Part shown: piece after piece, positions 54,227 through 63,584 of the stretch | How positions within the stretch are numbered: position 1 is the first letter of the stretch | Layout of the letters: each line of letters starts with the position of its first letter | Assembly (NCBI GenBank): GCA_025370845.1 | Contig: JAMXFF010000025.1 | Location: 39,143 to 103,142, forward strand | Length of the DNA stretch: 64,000 nt | Direction: 5' to 3' | Source: Laspinema palackyanum D2a | GTDB taxonomy: Bacteria; Cyanobacteriota; Cyanobacteriia; Cyanobacteriales; Laspinemataceae | Notes under the pieces: generated by a model | The model's input: only the letters and a program-made list of their open reading frames with translations | What the model was told of the DNA's origin: nothing | Database searches by the model: none | Program-made: the position numbers and the translations under genes

Positions 54227-54967
54227 ATGTTGCTCATGAAAGTCATGTATTTACCCAAATTCCTGCATAATTATTCCCTAGCGCGAGTTGTTTTACTGTT
54301 ATTTATGTTGGTCATATTCGCCCTAGGGGCAGTTCCCAGCTACTTCAGTGGAAAATGGGCCTGGGTCTCTCCTCCGAATCTAGTCAATCTGAAGGAGTTA
54401 AAGGAATTGACCAAGACGGGGTTAACCCTGAGTGAAGGGGAAACCAGTGCACCCCAGATTGTGAAAATTGGGGGGCGTAATTGGGTGCAGCAGAATATTC
54501 AGGAAGGCGATCGCTTCGTGGCGGGTCTGTTGTTGCTCAATCAAACGGGTCCGATGCATCAACCGCAAGTGGAGTGGATGGATATCAATGGATTTTGGCG
54601 GTGGAAAACGGATTCTGAGCGATCGCTAAGCTTCGAGGTGAATCCAGAATCGACCCCTAACCCGAATCAGACGGTTCAGGTGAAAGCCCGATTATTCCGA
54701 GGATGGACAACGGCTCAAACCTACGCGATCGCCCAGTGGTATAGCTGGCCCACCGGCGGAAATCCCGCCCCCTTTAGCTGGTTCTGGCGCGATCGCCTCG
54801 CCCAACTCCAGGGACATCGCCTTCCCTGGATCGCCGTTAACCTTATTATTCCCATAGAACCCTTTGGGGAGATAGAATCAGTCAGACCCCTTATTGAATC
54901 CTTAAGTCAAAACATTCAAAAGGCTTTAATTGAGGGCCCCTTTACTCCCCAGACGAAAAGCGAATGA
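54227..54967 (+). CDS. Cyanoexosortase B system-associated protein
   Basis: 246 residues, one N-terminal membrane helix (VVLLLFMLVIFALGAVPSYF) and a periplasmic domain. Pattern: GEREWVQQ-like GRNWVQQN, VEWMDINGFWRWK, VKARLFRGWTTAQTYAIAQW and AVNLIIPIEP, resembling EpsI-like partner proteins. In exosortase systems such partners are encoded next to the sortase and are often fused to it. The exact role is unproven. It lies 66 bp after the sortase gene. Confidence 0.88.
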   Translation: MLLMKVMYLPKFLHNYSLARVVLLLFMLVIFALGAVPSYFSGKWAWVSPPNLVNLKELKELTKTGLTLSEGETSAPQIVKIGGRNWVQQNIQEGDRFVAGLLLLNQTGPMHQPQVEWMDINGFWRWKTDSERSLSFEVNPESTPNPNQTVQVKARLFRGWTTAQTYAIAQWYSWPTGGNPAPFSWFWRDRLAQLQGHRLPWIAVNLIIPIEPFGEIESVRPLIESLSQNIQKALIEGPFTPQTKSE

Positions 54968-55176
54968 CCCCCTGACGAACACAAAGGGCAATCCCTGGGG
55001 ACTCCAGAAGCATTTCCCCTCAACACGGGCGCATCTACGTTCTTCCCCCATTCACGAAATCACCTTGAGTCAGAAACAGGCCGATCCGCCTTTCTATCGG
55101 GTTCTTTCATCAAAAGCTGGGGGAACCTTCCACCCCTGAACCCAAACCCCTTGACCCGTTGTTGTCATCAGTGATC

Positions 55177-57948
55177 ATGATTGAATCCTCCCCTGTCAGA
55201 CAGTTTTACCACCTCACTGCCTTGACCCTAGCCGGGTTACATACGGGAGCTACGGTCATGCCCCTAGCGGCAGTGTTGACCCTCGCCTTCAATTCTCGAA
55301 TACCGGCAGGAATCAGCGCCCCAATCCCCCCAGAACTCACCCAAGGGATACCCGCCCCCCAAGCTCCATCCTTGCCTTCCATTCAACCTGGACCCCCTGT
55401 TCCCCCGCCTCCGGGTCAACTTCCCCCGGCTACTCCTCCCAACAGCCCGCAACTCAGCCCATTTTGCCAACCTCGTCAAGGATTGCCCTCCTCTACACCT
55501 CAGCAGGCGATCGCCCCCCAACCCTTGACCCCCGCCCCACTTCCCCCTCCCGCCCCACCTCCGTTTCCCACAGCCCCGAGCCGGGCAGCCCTCTCTCAAC
55601 CCAACCCGTTCCTAGAAACCCCCTCTATCATTCCCGTCAGCGAATTCCCCAGGGTATCCTACCCCTTCGCCCCTGGAGATCAGATCGTCATTGATGTCCA
55701 ACCCTATCAAAACATCAGTATTCAAACGATCATTAATCCCCAAGGGCAAATCGTCATGCAGTTATTAGGACCCGTAGAAATCGCCGGGTTGACCGCAGAA
55801 CAAGCCCAACAAAGGATTCAATCCGGTTTAAATCAATTTTTAGTTGATCCCCGAGTCAACGTCGCCTTAATTGCCAAACGCCCGGTGAATATTACCGTCA
55901 CCGGAGAAGTCACCCAACCGGGTTTTTATGCGTTCCCGGCAGAAAATGCCAGAATTTCCGAAGTTTTAGCCGCCGTAGGTGGGACGACACCGGGATCGGA
56001 CCTGAGCTCCATCCTGATCCGACGTCCCTTGGGTGATGGCCGGTTTTTGCAACAACGCCTCAACCTATTGGTTTCCCTGCAAGCAGGCAGTCCCCCGCCG
56101 GATCTCTTGCTGCAAGAAGGAGATATCCTGATTGTCCCTAAACAATCTTTAAGTGAAGCTCAGATTAATGACAGCAACATCGTGGCGCGATCGCGCCTTT
56201 CTCCTCCGCAAGCTGTCGGCATCCGCGTCATTGGCGAAGTCACTCGTCCGGGATTCTATAATCTCCCCCCCTCAGTCAATCCCATCCAAGATGCCTTAGT
56301 GATTGCTGGGGGGTCTACACCCGCTGCCGACCTGCGATCGGTCCGGGTGCGGCGAGTCCTCACCGATGGGCAGATCAGCGAAGAAACCGTTGACTTGTAT
56401 TCCCCCTTACAAACCGGCGCACCCTTTCCCGAACTGCGCCTCGGCAATGGGGATATCGTCATCGTCCCCACCCTCGATTTAAACGACGCCGCCTTTAACT
56501 ACAACAACAACGTCGTTGCCAACTCCACCTTAACCACACCCCAACCCGTCGGCATTACCATCGTCGGTGAAGTCACCCAGCCCGGATTCTATATCCTCCC
56601 CGCTTCCCCCCGTCCCATTCCGACTGCATTACAGCTGGCCGGGGGAACCACTCCCGTTGCTGATTTGCGAGGCGTTCGGGTCCGGCGAACCCTCCCCGAT
56701 GGTCGCCTCAGCGAAGAATCCATCAATTTACTCTCCTCATTACAAGGCAGTACCCCCTTCCCAGATCTCCGACTCGCCAATGGGGATGTGCTGATCATCC
56801 CTAAACTCGGCTTAGAAGAAGCCCGGACTTATGACAGTAAAGTGGTTTCCACTTCCACCCTAGCCGCTCAACAGCCTGTTGCCATTACAGTCCTCGGAGA
56901 AGTAGCCGCACCGGGATTTCATGTGCTCCCTCCTTCCCTGAGTCCCATTCCCACGGCCTTGCAGGCTGCCGGTGGGATCACGACTGGCGCCGACTTGCGG
57001 ACTGTCCTCATCTGTCGAGTGATGGCAAATGGCACCGTCAGTGAAGAACGGGTAAACCTTTACGCCTCCCTGGAAACCGGCACTCCTTTACCGGATCTAC
57101 GCCTGGGAAATGGTGATGTGGTCATTGTCCCCAAGTTGGGATTAAACCAGGATTCAGGATATAATCCGCGCATCGTCGCCGGATCCACCCTAGCTGCGGC
57201 TATTCCGGTTAATGTGACGATCCTCGGAGAAGTGGCACAACCCGGATTTTTTACCGTTCCCCCCTCCGAGCGCCCTGTTGCTGATGCGATGCTAGTGGCC
57301 GGAGGGATTACCTCTAATGCTGATTTAAGGGCGGTTCGGGTCCGTCGGGTGCTGGAGAATGGGGCAATTTCGGAAGAAGTCCTAGACCTGTACACCCCCC
57401 TACTGACTGGGGCTGAACTTCCTGAACTCCGGTTAGCCAATGGAGATGTGGTCTTTGTTCCGACCCTAGAAAGCAGCACCGATGAATATTACGATCGCGT
57501 CCTCGTCTCTCGTTCAAACCTATCCGTGCCGCAAATTGTGGTTCGCGTTTTGAGCTATCCTGCCGGGGGCATTAGCGTCGTTCCCGTCCCCAGTGGCAGT
57601 ACCTTTGCGGATATTCTGAATGCGGTTCCCCTCCTGAGTGCAGACCTTAACAATATTGCCCTGATCCGCTTCGACCCCGAACAGGGTAAAGCCGTGACTC
57701 GGGAAATCAATGCCCAAGAACTCTTGCGCGGGGATCTGGCTCAAAATGTCCCGCTAGAAAATAATGATGTGATTGTCATTGGTCGCAATCTGGTAGGGAA
57801 AATCACTTATGCCCTCGGGACCTTTACTCAACCCTTCCGCGATATTCTCGGATTTTTACTGTTTTTTGATTCCTTGAGAGATAGTGCCACACTCCTCTTT
57901 GGACCCGGTGGTGAAGAGAATGAAAATAACAACAACAATAATAACTAA
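55177..57948 (+). CDS. Polysaccharide export protein (Wza-like) with multiple SLBB domains
   Basis: 923 residues from the ATG at 55177 (a TTG at 55159 is also in frame). Hydrophobic N-terminus, a long proline-rich stretch (about 40-150), a polysaccharide biosynthesis/export domain (about 165-240: GDQIVIDVQPYQNISIQTII), then five clear SLBB units beginning near the GEVTQPGF motif at 55903, 56233, 56576, 56896 and 57226 (period 107-114 residues) and a degenerate sixth with the YPAGGISVVPVPSG start. A C-terminal amphipathic segment and an asparagine-rich tail end it. It should form an outer-membrane pore for glycan export; E. coli Wza has two SLBB domains. Confidence 0.9.
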   Translation: MIESSPVRQFYHLTALTLAGLHTGATVMPLAAVLTLAFNSRIPAGISAPIPPELTQGIPAPQAPSLPSIQPGPPVPPPPGQLPPATPPNSPQLSPFCQPRQGLPSSTPQQAIAPQPLTPAPLPPPAPPPFPTAPSRAALSQPNPFLETPSIIPVSEFPRVSYPFAPGDQIVIDVQPYQNISIQTIINPQGQIVMQLLGPVEIAGLTAEQAQQRIQSGLNQFLVDPRVNVALIAKRPVNITVTGEVTQPGFYAFPAENARISEVLAAVGGTTPGSDLSSILIRRPLGDGRFLQQRLNLLVSLQAGSPPPDLLLQEGDILIVPKQSLSEAQINDSNIVARSRLSPPQAVGIRVIGEVTRPGFYNLPPSVNPIQDALVIAGGSTPAADLRSVRVRRVLTDGQISEETVDLYSPLQTGAPFPELRLGNGDIVIVPTLDLNDAAFNYNNNVVANSTLTTPQPVGITIVGEVTQPGFYILPASPRPIPTALQLAGGTTPVADLRGVRVRRTLPDGRLSEESINLLSSLQGSTPFPDLRLANGDVLIIPKLGLEEARTYDSKVVSTSTLAAQQPVAITVLGEVAAPGFHVLPPSLSPIPTALQAAGGITTGADLRTVLICRVMANGTVSEERVNLYASLETGTPLPDLRLGNGDVVIVPKLGLNQDSGYNPRIVAGSTLAAAIPVNVTILGEVAQPGFFTVPPSERPVADAMLVAGGITSNADLRAVRVRRVLENGAISEEVLDLYTPLLTGAELPELRLANGDVVFVPTLESSTDEYYDRVLVSRSNLSVPQIVVRVLSYPAGGISVVPVPSGSTFADILNAVPLLSADLNNIALIRFDPEQGKAVTREINAQELLRGDLAQNVPLENNDVIVIGRNLVGKITYALGTFTQPFRDILGFLLFFDSLRDSATLLFGPGGEENENNNNNNN

Positions 57949-58018
57949 TAAGCCCCGGACTGTTTTATGGTAGAATAGAGGGAGGGTCTCTACAGCAAGT
58001 CTAACTTAAACCATAGAA

Positions 58019-58083
58019 TTAAGAGGAGAGCGTCTGCCCTCCTTTCTAGGGAAGAGTAGGGGAAGCAGACGCTCTCCTCTTAA
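58019..58083. repeat. 19-bp perfect inverted repeat between the wza-like and wzc-like genes
   Basis: Arms 58019-58037 and 58065-58083 (TTAAGAGGAGAGCGTCTGC and complement) are exact, with a 27-base interior that has a further weak stem. Placed in the 171-bp gap. It may be a MITE remnant, or an RNA hairpin that tunes downstream expression; no T-run follows. Confidence 0.75.
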
Positions 58084-58119
58084 TCTTTAATATCCTTTAT
58101 CTTTATCCCTATTCCTATC

Positions 58120-60306
58120 ATGGCTCCACCCATTCTCAAGCGCTACGCGATCGCTTTTGGTAAATACAAATGGTTTGGCTTCGCTGCTTTTGTCCTCACC
58201 TTGGGCGGGGCAGGATTTGTGGCAATGCAACCCCCTCCAGAAGTGACCTATCGGGCACGCGGAGCCATGACTTATACGACTCCGGCGGTGACGTTTTCGG
58301 CAACCGGAAGCCAAATTCAAGAACAGGGTAAGCAACTTCCCAAAGAGATTCTCCTGGCTGAGAACGTGGTAACGGTGGTGGGAACCCAGGTGAATGAAGA
58401 CCCCAAAAAATTGGCCCGGGAGGTGAGTTTAAGGCCCCCTAAAGAGGATGGCCCCCCTCAAATTGAACTCGGCTATACTCATGCCAATGGGGAAACGGCC
58501 CAAGCTGTCGTGCAAGGACTCATGGAAGCCATGATTGAGCAAAGCCGAATGCTCAATACTTCGGCATTAAGACGGATGATTGACACCATTGAGGAGCGGT
58601 TGCCCGAAGCCCTAGGGGAACTAAGAGAGGCGGAACAGAAGCTCGAAGAGTACGAACGGGAAGAGTCGGTGGCAATTTTGGCCGCTAGAAGTGGGGGATT
58701 GGCAGGGGCGATCGTGGGCAACCAAAATCAGCAGCGCGAGATTCGCTTACAGTTAGAAGGGCTGGATGCCCAGCTTGCGAGTTTAGAACAGCGCCTGGGG
58801 TTGAGCGCGGATCAAGCCTACGTCTCCCAAGCCCTCAGCGCCGACCCGATTATCGCCCAATTGAGAGCAGCCCTCCATCAAATTGAGTCCCAGCGTGAAC
58901 TCCTCAGTAAAGATTTCCGCCCGCTCCATCCCCAGATGATTGAGTTGCAAAAGCAGGAAGCCTCTTACAATGAATTGTTGGAGCGGCGAGCGACAGAAGT
59001 TATCGGTGGGGGAGGGATGGCTGCCCCCTTAATGAATAGCGCCCAAATTCGCCAGGACAGTAGTCTTGACCCGGCAAGGCAGCAGTTAGCGCAAACCTTG
59101 GTGAATTTACAAACCCAGCGGCAAACCTGGGTCCAGCAGTTGAATTCTCTGACCCAAACGGAAGAACAATTGCAGCGGGATTATCAAACCCTGCCAAACA
59201 AAGAGCTTGAACGAGGACGGTTGGCTCAGCAGGTGGCACTCAAGCAAGATCTCTACAATAAAATGCAGCAAGCTTTGGCGGATGCGAAAGCTGCTGAAGC
59301 CGAAACATCCAGCAGTTTGAGTGTGGCACAACCCGCTTCGGTTTCTAAAAACGAAGTTAGTACACAACCCCCGGCGCTGATTTTCGCCCTGGGGGGGCTG
59401 GTTGGCATCCTACTCGGGAATGCCTTGATTTTTGCAATTTCCTTGCTGGAAGGGAAGTTTTATACGATGGAGGAAGTTCGCGGTGCGTTGCAGCAACAGG
59501 ACCTCCGCATTCTGGGAATTTTACCCGAGGTGTTTACCCCGGAGTTGAATGCTCACGAGATGCCAATTTTGATGGATGCGGATTCACCATATTTGGAGTT
59601 TTATGAAAAGATCCGCAGTAATTTGTTGAGAATTGGAGAAAAAGCACCCAAAGTCCTGTTGATTACCAGTGTGGCTGCTCAGGAGGGAAAAACTTTTTGT
59701 GCTTATAATTTGGCGATCGCCGCCGCGCGTGCAGGGAAGCGGACGTTACTGATTGAAGCGGATTTGCGATCGCCCTCCCAAGCGCAGAGTCTGCAAGTGG
59801 CGATCGAACCCGATGCCAACCTCGAACCGCTGCGCTATTACGGACAGTTCCACCAATGCATTCGCCTTGCGCCGGATATTGAAAACCTCTACGTTGTTCC
59901 CAGTGCAGGTCCTCTCAAAAACAGCGCAGCGGCGATCGAATCTAACGAATTCCGCCGACTCCTTGAAGATGCCAGAGCTCGGTTTGATTTAGTGATTTTG
60001 GACTCTCCCGCCATGAGCGTCAACAACGATGCCTTTTTGCTAGAACCCTTTAGCGATGGGATGATTCTCGTCACCCGCCCCCTATACACCCAAGGCGGAA
60101 TGCTCACGGAATATGTTGAACCCCTGACAGAATCAGAAACAGTCCAACTCTTAGGTGCTGTAATTAATGGTGCCGATATTCCCGTCGCACTACCGGAAAG
60201 CATTCCCAGCAAAGCACCCTTAACCCTCGCCCACAGCCACGAAGCTCCCCAGCTTGAATCAATAGACAGCAAACCGCCCAAAATCCCCACCCGCACCAGC
60301 CGGTAG
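58120..60306 (+). CDS. Wzc-like chain-length/ATPase protein of polysaccharide export
   Basis: 728 residues. N-terminal Wzz-like domain with a membrane helix (about 18-38), a long coiled-coil periplasmic part (about 160-420), a second helix (ALIFALGGLVGILLGNALIFA) and a cytosolic BY-kinase-type ATPase (about 500-690). Walker A reads SVAAQEGKTF (usual form SxxPGEGKST); Walker A' reads LLIEADLR with Glu for the first Asp; Walker B is VILDSPA. There is no C-terminal tyrosine cluster. It would act with the SLBB protein in chain-length control and export; kinase activity is doubtful. It is the next gene after the Wza-like one. Confidence 0.88.
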   Translation: MAPPILKRYAIAFGKYKWFGFAAFVLTLGGAGFVAMQPPPEVTYRARGAMTYTTPAVTFSATGSQIQEQGKQLPKEILLAENVVTVVGTQVNEDPKKLAREVSLRPPKEDGPPQIELGYTHANGETAQAVVQGLMEAMIEQSRMLNTSALRRMIDTIEERLPEALGELREAEQKLEEYEREESVAILAARSGGLAGAIVGNQNQQREIRLQLEGLDAQLASLEQRLGLSADQAYVSQALSADPIIAQLRAALHQIESQRELLSKDFRPLHPQMIELQKQEASYNELLERRATEVIGGGGMAAPLMNSAQIRQDSSLDPARQQLAQTLVNLQTQRQTWVQQLNSLTQTEEQLQRDYQTLPNKELERGRLAQQVALKQDLYNKMQQALADAKAAEAETSSSLSVAQPASVSKNEVSTQPPALIFALGGLVGILLGNALIFAISLLEGKFYTMEEVRGALQQQDLRILGILPEVFTPELNAHEMPILMDADSPYLEFYEKIRSNLLRIGEKAPKVLLITSVAAQEGKTFCAYNLAIAAARAGKRTLLIEADLRSPSQAQSLQVAIEPDANLEPLRYYGQFHQCIRLAPDIENLYVVPSAGPLKNSAAAIESNEFRRLLEDARARFDLVILDSPAMSVNNDAFLLEPFSDGMILVTRPLYTQGGMLTEYVEPLTESETVQLLGAVINGADIPVALPESIPSKAPLTLAHSHEAPQLESIDSKPPKIPTRTSR

Positions 60307-61120
60307 AGGGGTTTGTGGGTTTCTAGTCCCATTGAATGTTATTCCCCCTTTCTCCTTGGGGATCACAGAATTTCCGCGATCGCCTGTCTCAATCCTTCAA
60401 ACCACCAAGGATGTAAAACCCGCCAGGAGTTGACCCTACAACAAACGCCCAACTGATTGAAATTCACTATATTCTAGGGGAGCGGTACAGGTTTAGAACC
60501 CCGGGACAAAAAACCGGGCTTCTTAATAAAATTTCTGCATAAGCGGAACCAATCTGTTGTAGTAGCCCAGTTTTTCCCCGTTACTATACCGGCGCTCTAG
60601 GGCTTAAAACAAGTCGGAATTCTGGGTCATAATTTCCAGTCCGGGCCAAGTTCTTTATTATTTAAAGTCCAACTATTCTACATAGCCAATCCCACTATAA
60701 ATCTTTTAAAATTTAGCAGATATCCCCTGAACTTTTTTTATTATAAAGCGTCCCAGTTTCTGAGGAAGGGTTTCCCTGTATCAGGACAAGGAGACAAAAA
60801 CTTGGGCTCTTGAGATTTGGGGAAGAAGTCTGATTAATGTTCCTTTGGTCAGGATCCAAGAGTTTCTTCTGAAATTGCCCGTCAGCCTTTCGAGAAGCCT
60901 TCTTTCCGTCTGAAAATTCCGACACTTTTTACAGGTTTAAAAATTTAAACCGTCCGCTCAAATAACTGGGTGTGTTGATGAGCGGGAACAATGCTATTGT
61001 GGATGAGCGTCACGCAACGTTAAGCTCAAGCACCGATGGGAGCTTAGGTTTAACAATTTATAGATAGGAAAGGCTTGTATTTCCGGAGAGCAATGTGGTT
61101 CACTGGATACTTGTTTAAAC
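60307..61120. other. Intergenic region with repeat and long leader
   Basis: About 810 bp. Includes the AGAAACCGGG-type element at 60505-60577 and an AT-rich tract near 60700. The last 160 bp before the 640-residue gene contain a hairpin TAAGCTC / GAGCTTA at about 61021-61046 and look like an untranslated leader. No gene. Confidence 0.45.
60505..60577. repeat. AGAAACCGGG inverted-repeat element, copy 4
   Basis: AAAAAACCGGGCTTCTT at the left and AGCCCAGTTTTTCC at the right, more diverged than the copies at 36192, 40511 and 41614. Confidence 0.55.
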
Positions 61121-63043
61121 ATGGTATGGGGAGTTTTAGGTGTGTTCTTACATCAGCTTGTATTGCGTCTGAGTTTGCTGGCCGGTATTAGTGCAGCCAT
61201 AGTGCTGCCCTCAGGATTAAGTTTAGCCAATCCGCACCCCGTCCAGGGCCTGAACACAACCGGGCAGACTGCTGAGTTGCCCAACAGCAAACAGAATACC
61301 AGACCTGTTCCACCCACTACTCCAACCCAGGAGTCAGTGGTTACCTACACTCAACGAGAACTCGAACAGATTATCCTCCTGTTCCGAGAGGTCGAACGAC
61401 AAGGACTCAGGCCCCAACAAGCTCAGGAGATCCAATCCCTGATTCGGGAATTAGAACAACTCAGCGCTCAGGGGCAGCCCCAGGTGGTCCTTTCCTCTAG
61501 GCAAGCGCAACAAGTTCGCGGGTTGCTGACTTCCCTAACCCCTCAAGAAATCTCACAGATTCAGGAAGCCCTGGACTTGCCGGAAGTGCAAGTGGGTTTA
61601 TTCACCCAACAAGAGATTTCTGAAATTTTATTAATCCTAAGCGGAATTCAACAGCTAAGACTCCGGCCCCAGCAAACCCAGGAGATTTCCAGGCTAATTC
61701 AAGATTTAGAAGCAATTCAAGCACAGGGGCAGCCCCAAGCGATTCTATCTCCTGAGCAAACCCAACTGGTCCTCTCGCTCATCGAGTCTCTGACTCAAGA
61801 AGAACGCGCCGAGATCCAATCAGCGGTAGGGGTCGAACTCGCCCGGGGGACTCGCCTTGATCGCGCAACGGTACAAGAGTTGCTCTCATTTCTGAGAGTC
61901 ATTCAACGGTTAAATTTGCGACCCCAACAACGGCAGGAAATCCAAAGTCTAGTCCAGGAACTAGAAGCCCTTGAAGCCGAAGGGGAACTGGTTGTTATCT
62001 TATCTCCTGAGCGAGCCGAACAGCTCCAAAACTTAATTGGCTCTCTGAGTGAGGAAGAACTAGCTCAAATTGAGCAAAATATTGACTCCGAAGGGCCAAC
62101 CCCTCGGAGGTTTACTCCTGAAGAAGTCGCTGAACTCCTGGTTGTTTTAGAAGCAGCCCGAGAGCAGGAGCTCACCCCGGAGCAACTCCAGCAAGTGAAT
62201 GAGTTAACCGAAATCCTGCAACGCCGACAAGCGGAAACCGACGGAGATATTATTCTCCCCTCTGCAGAAGTTCAGATTTTGCTGAGTTTTCTCGACTCAT
62301 TAACGGACAGACAACTCCGAGATCTCGCCGTTGTCTTGGGCGCACCGGGCAACTTTCCGGGAATTAGCCTTAGTAACCCGACTGGGTTTGGTGGGGGTTG
62401 GGGCAATCTTGGGGTTGGGGTACAGTTTAACAACCGAAATCGTTATACGACGGAAGATGGGTCAATCTCTATATCGATGGGGTTGGGAGATCCTGTGGAG
62501 GCGATCGGCTTCGATGTCATTCTCGCGCTTACAGGGTTGTCTAATGAGAGTGGACAACAGGATAATCTCGGTGCAGGTAGTATCAGTCTCCAAGCCAGCC
62601 GTGTACTCCCGAACAATTTTTCCGTGTCCGTGGGAGTAGTCAACCTCGTAGATTGGGTGGATGCTGCAAGTGATACAGGTCGCAGTTTTTATAGCGCGGT
62701 GAGTAAGGTCCTGATTTTCGATGAGGACCTTGAAAAACCCTTTAGTCTAGGGTTTGTGACCCTGGGGGTTGGCAATGGTGTGTTCCGAACCGAAGGCAAT
62801 GTCGATCCTACGGATGAATTAGGCGGGACCCAATTGAATATATTTGGAAGTTTCGCCACCTCTATGGGTTCCCAGGCTCATGCGATCGCCGAGTGGACAG
62901 GACAAGACTTGACAATGGGCTTATCTGTGGTACCCTTTAAGAGGATTCCCTTGGTCGCAAGCTTTGGACTCAATGACTTAACAGGTAACGCTGGTGATGG
63001 GGTGCGCTTAAATTTGAGTATAGTCTACGGCATTTCTTTTTAA
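61121..63043 (+). CDS. Helical-repeat protein with outer-membrane-barrel-like C-terminus
   Basis: 640 residues; not a named family. Signal peptide (about 1-36, ending LSLANP), then four tandem repeats of about 85 residues (76-160, 161-246, 247-330, 331-414), each with helix 1 (TQRELEQIILLFREVERQ), LRPQQxQEI, helix 2, a Q/E-G-Q loop and IxSLTxEE. Residues about 415-640 are rich in Gly, Asn and short beta strands (GVGVQFNNRNRYTTEDGSIS) and end in GISF, a C-terminal phenylalanine as expected for outer-membrane beta-barrels. Its neighbours suggest a part in the surface polysaccharide system; it could be an export accessory or pore. A long leader precedes it. Confidence 0.75.
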   Translation: MVWGVLGVFLHQLVLRLSLLAGISAAIVLPSGLSLANPHPVQGLNTTGQTAELPNSKQNTRPVPPTTPTQESVVTYTQRELEQIILLFREVERQGLRPQQAQEIQSLIRELEQLSAQGQPQVVLSSRQAQQVRGLLTSLTPQEISQIQEALDLPEVQVGLFTQQEISEILLILSGIQQLRLRPQQTQEISRLIQDLEAIQAQGQPQAILSPEQTQLVLSLIESLTQEERAEIQSAVGVELARGTRLDRATVQELLSFLRVIQRLNLRPQQRQEIQSLVQELEALEAEGELVVILSPERAEQLQNLIGSLSEEELAQIEQNIDSEGPTPRRFTPEEVAELLVVLEAAREQELTPEQLQQVNELTEILQRRQAETDGDIILPSAEVQILLSFLDSLTDRQLRDLAVVLGAPGNFPGISLSNPTGFGGGWGNLGVGVQFNNRNRYTTEDGSISISMGLGDPVEAIGFDVILALTGLSNESGQQDNLGAGSISLQASRVLPNNFSVSVGVVNLVDWVDAASDTGRSFYSAVSKVLIFDEDLEKPFSLGFVTLGVGNGVFRTEGNVDPTDELGGTQLNIFGSFATSMGSQAHAIAEWTGQDLTMGLSVVPFKRIPLVASFGLNDLTGNAGDGVRLNLSIVYGISF

Positions 63044-63584
63044 ACAACAACGCGGGCCTTTTTCTCTCCTTTTTGGAGAAAGCGAAAAATGCACTGCAAT
63101 CTCTAGTTACGATAAAACAAGTAAAAGCATTAACCAAACAATGAACAGGTTTGGTAATCACGGCTCAAGGGTAAAGGGGTATTTAAAAATACCTATCCAG
63201 TCCAAGTGGGAATAAAATTAACAAACTCCCAAGCCTTTGATGCAAAGGGTAGCAGAACCCTCTCAAAATATGACGCTAAGTCACCAGGTCAATACTTCGC
63301 CCTATCACCCCACTGATGTTCCCAAATGAGATAGGGTTGTAAGGTTGAAATCAGTCAGCTACTTCATCTCCTTTTCGGGGATTGAAGTGATCCAGATGGT
63401 AGATGTCTTGTATCCAAGACTCTAGGGAGTGTTTGCGTCAACGTTGATGGGCAGTCGATTAGAGTTTGAGTTTAAAAACTCTCGGCGCTCCAATATGAGG
63501 GCCAACTGTCTATAGGAAGCGGCTATACCCGCATCGCTTCCTCCCAACTTTTTCCAGTTGGGTATTCTCGCGGGATGTGGTTAT
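63044..63584. other. Gap before the proline-repeat gene
   Basis: 540 bp. Includes a weak terminator-like hairpin soon after 63044 (TTTCTC / GGAGAAA about 63062-63084), and hairpins at about 63517-63542 (AGGAAGCG / CGCTTCCT) and CCCAACT-TTTTCC-AGTTGGG at 63543-63562 just before the next start. No gene. Confidence 0.5.

Noticed and set aside
55264..55599. Arg/Gly-rich antisense ORF
   Set aside because: Shadow of the proline-rich N-terminus of the Wza-like gene.
60980..61060. Cyclic-di-GMP (GEMM) riboswitch in the leader of the 640-residue gene
   Set aside because: CACGCAA and ACCGATGGG fragments recall it, but the conserved core and order of helices do not fit.
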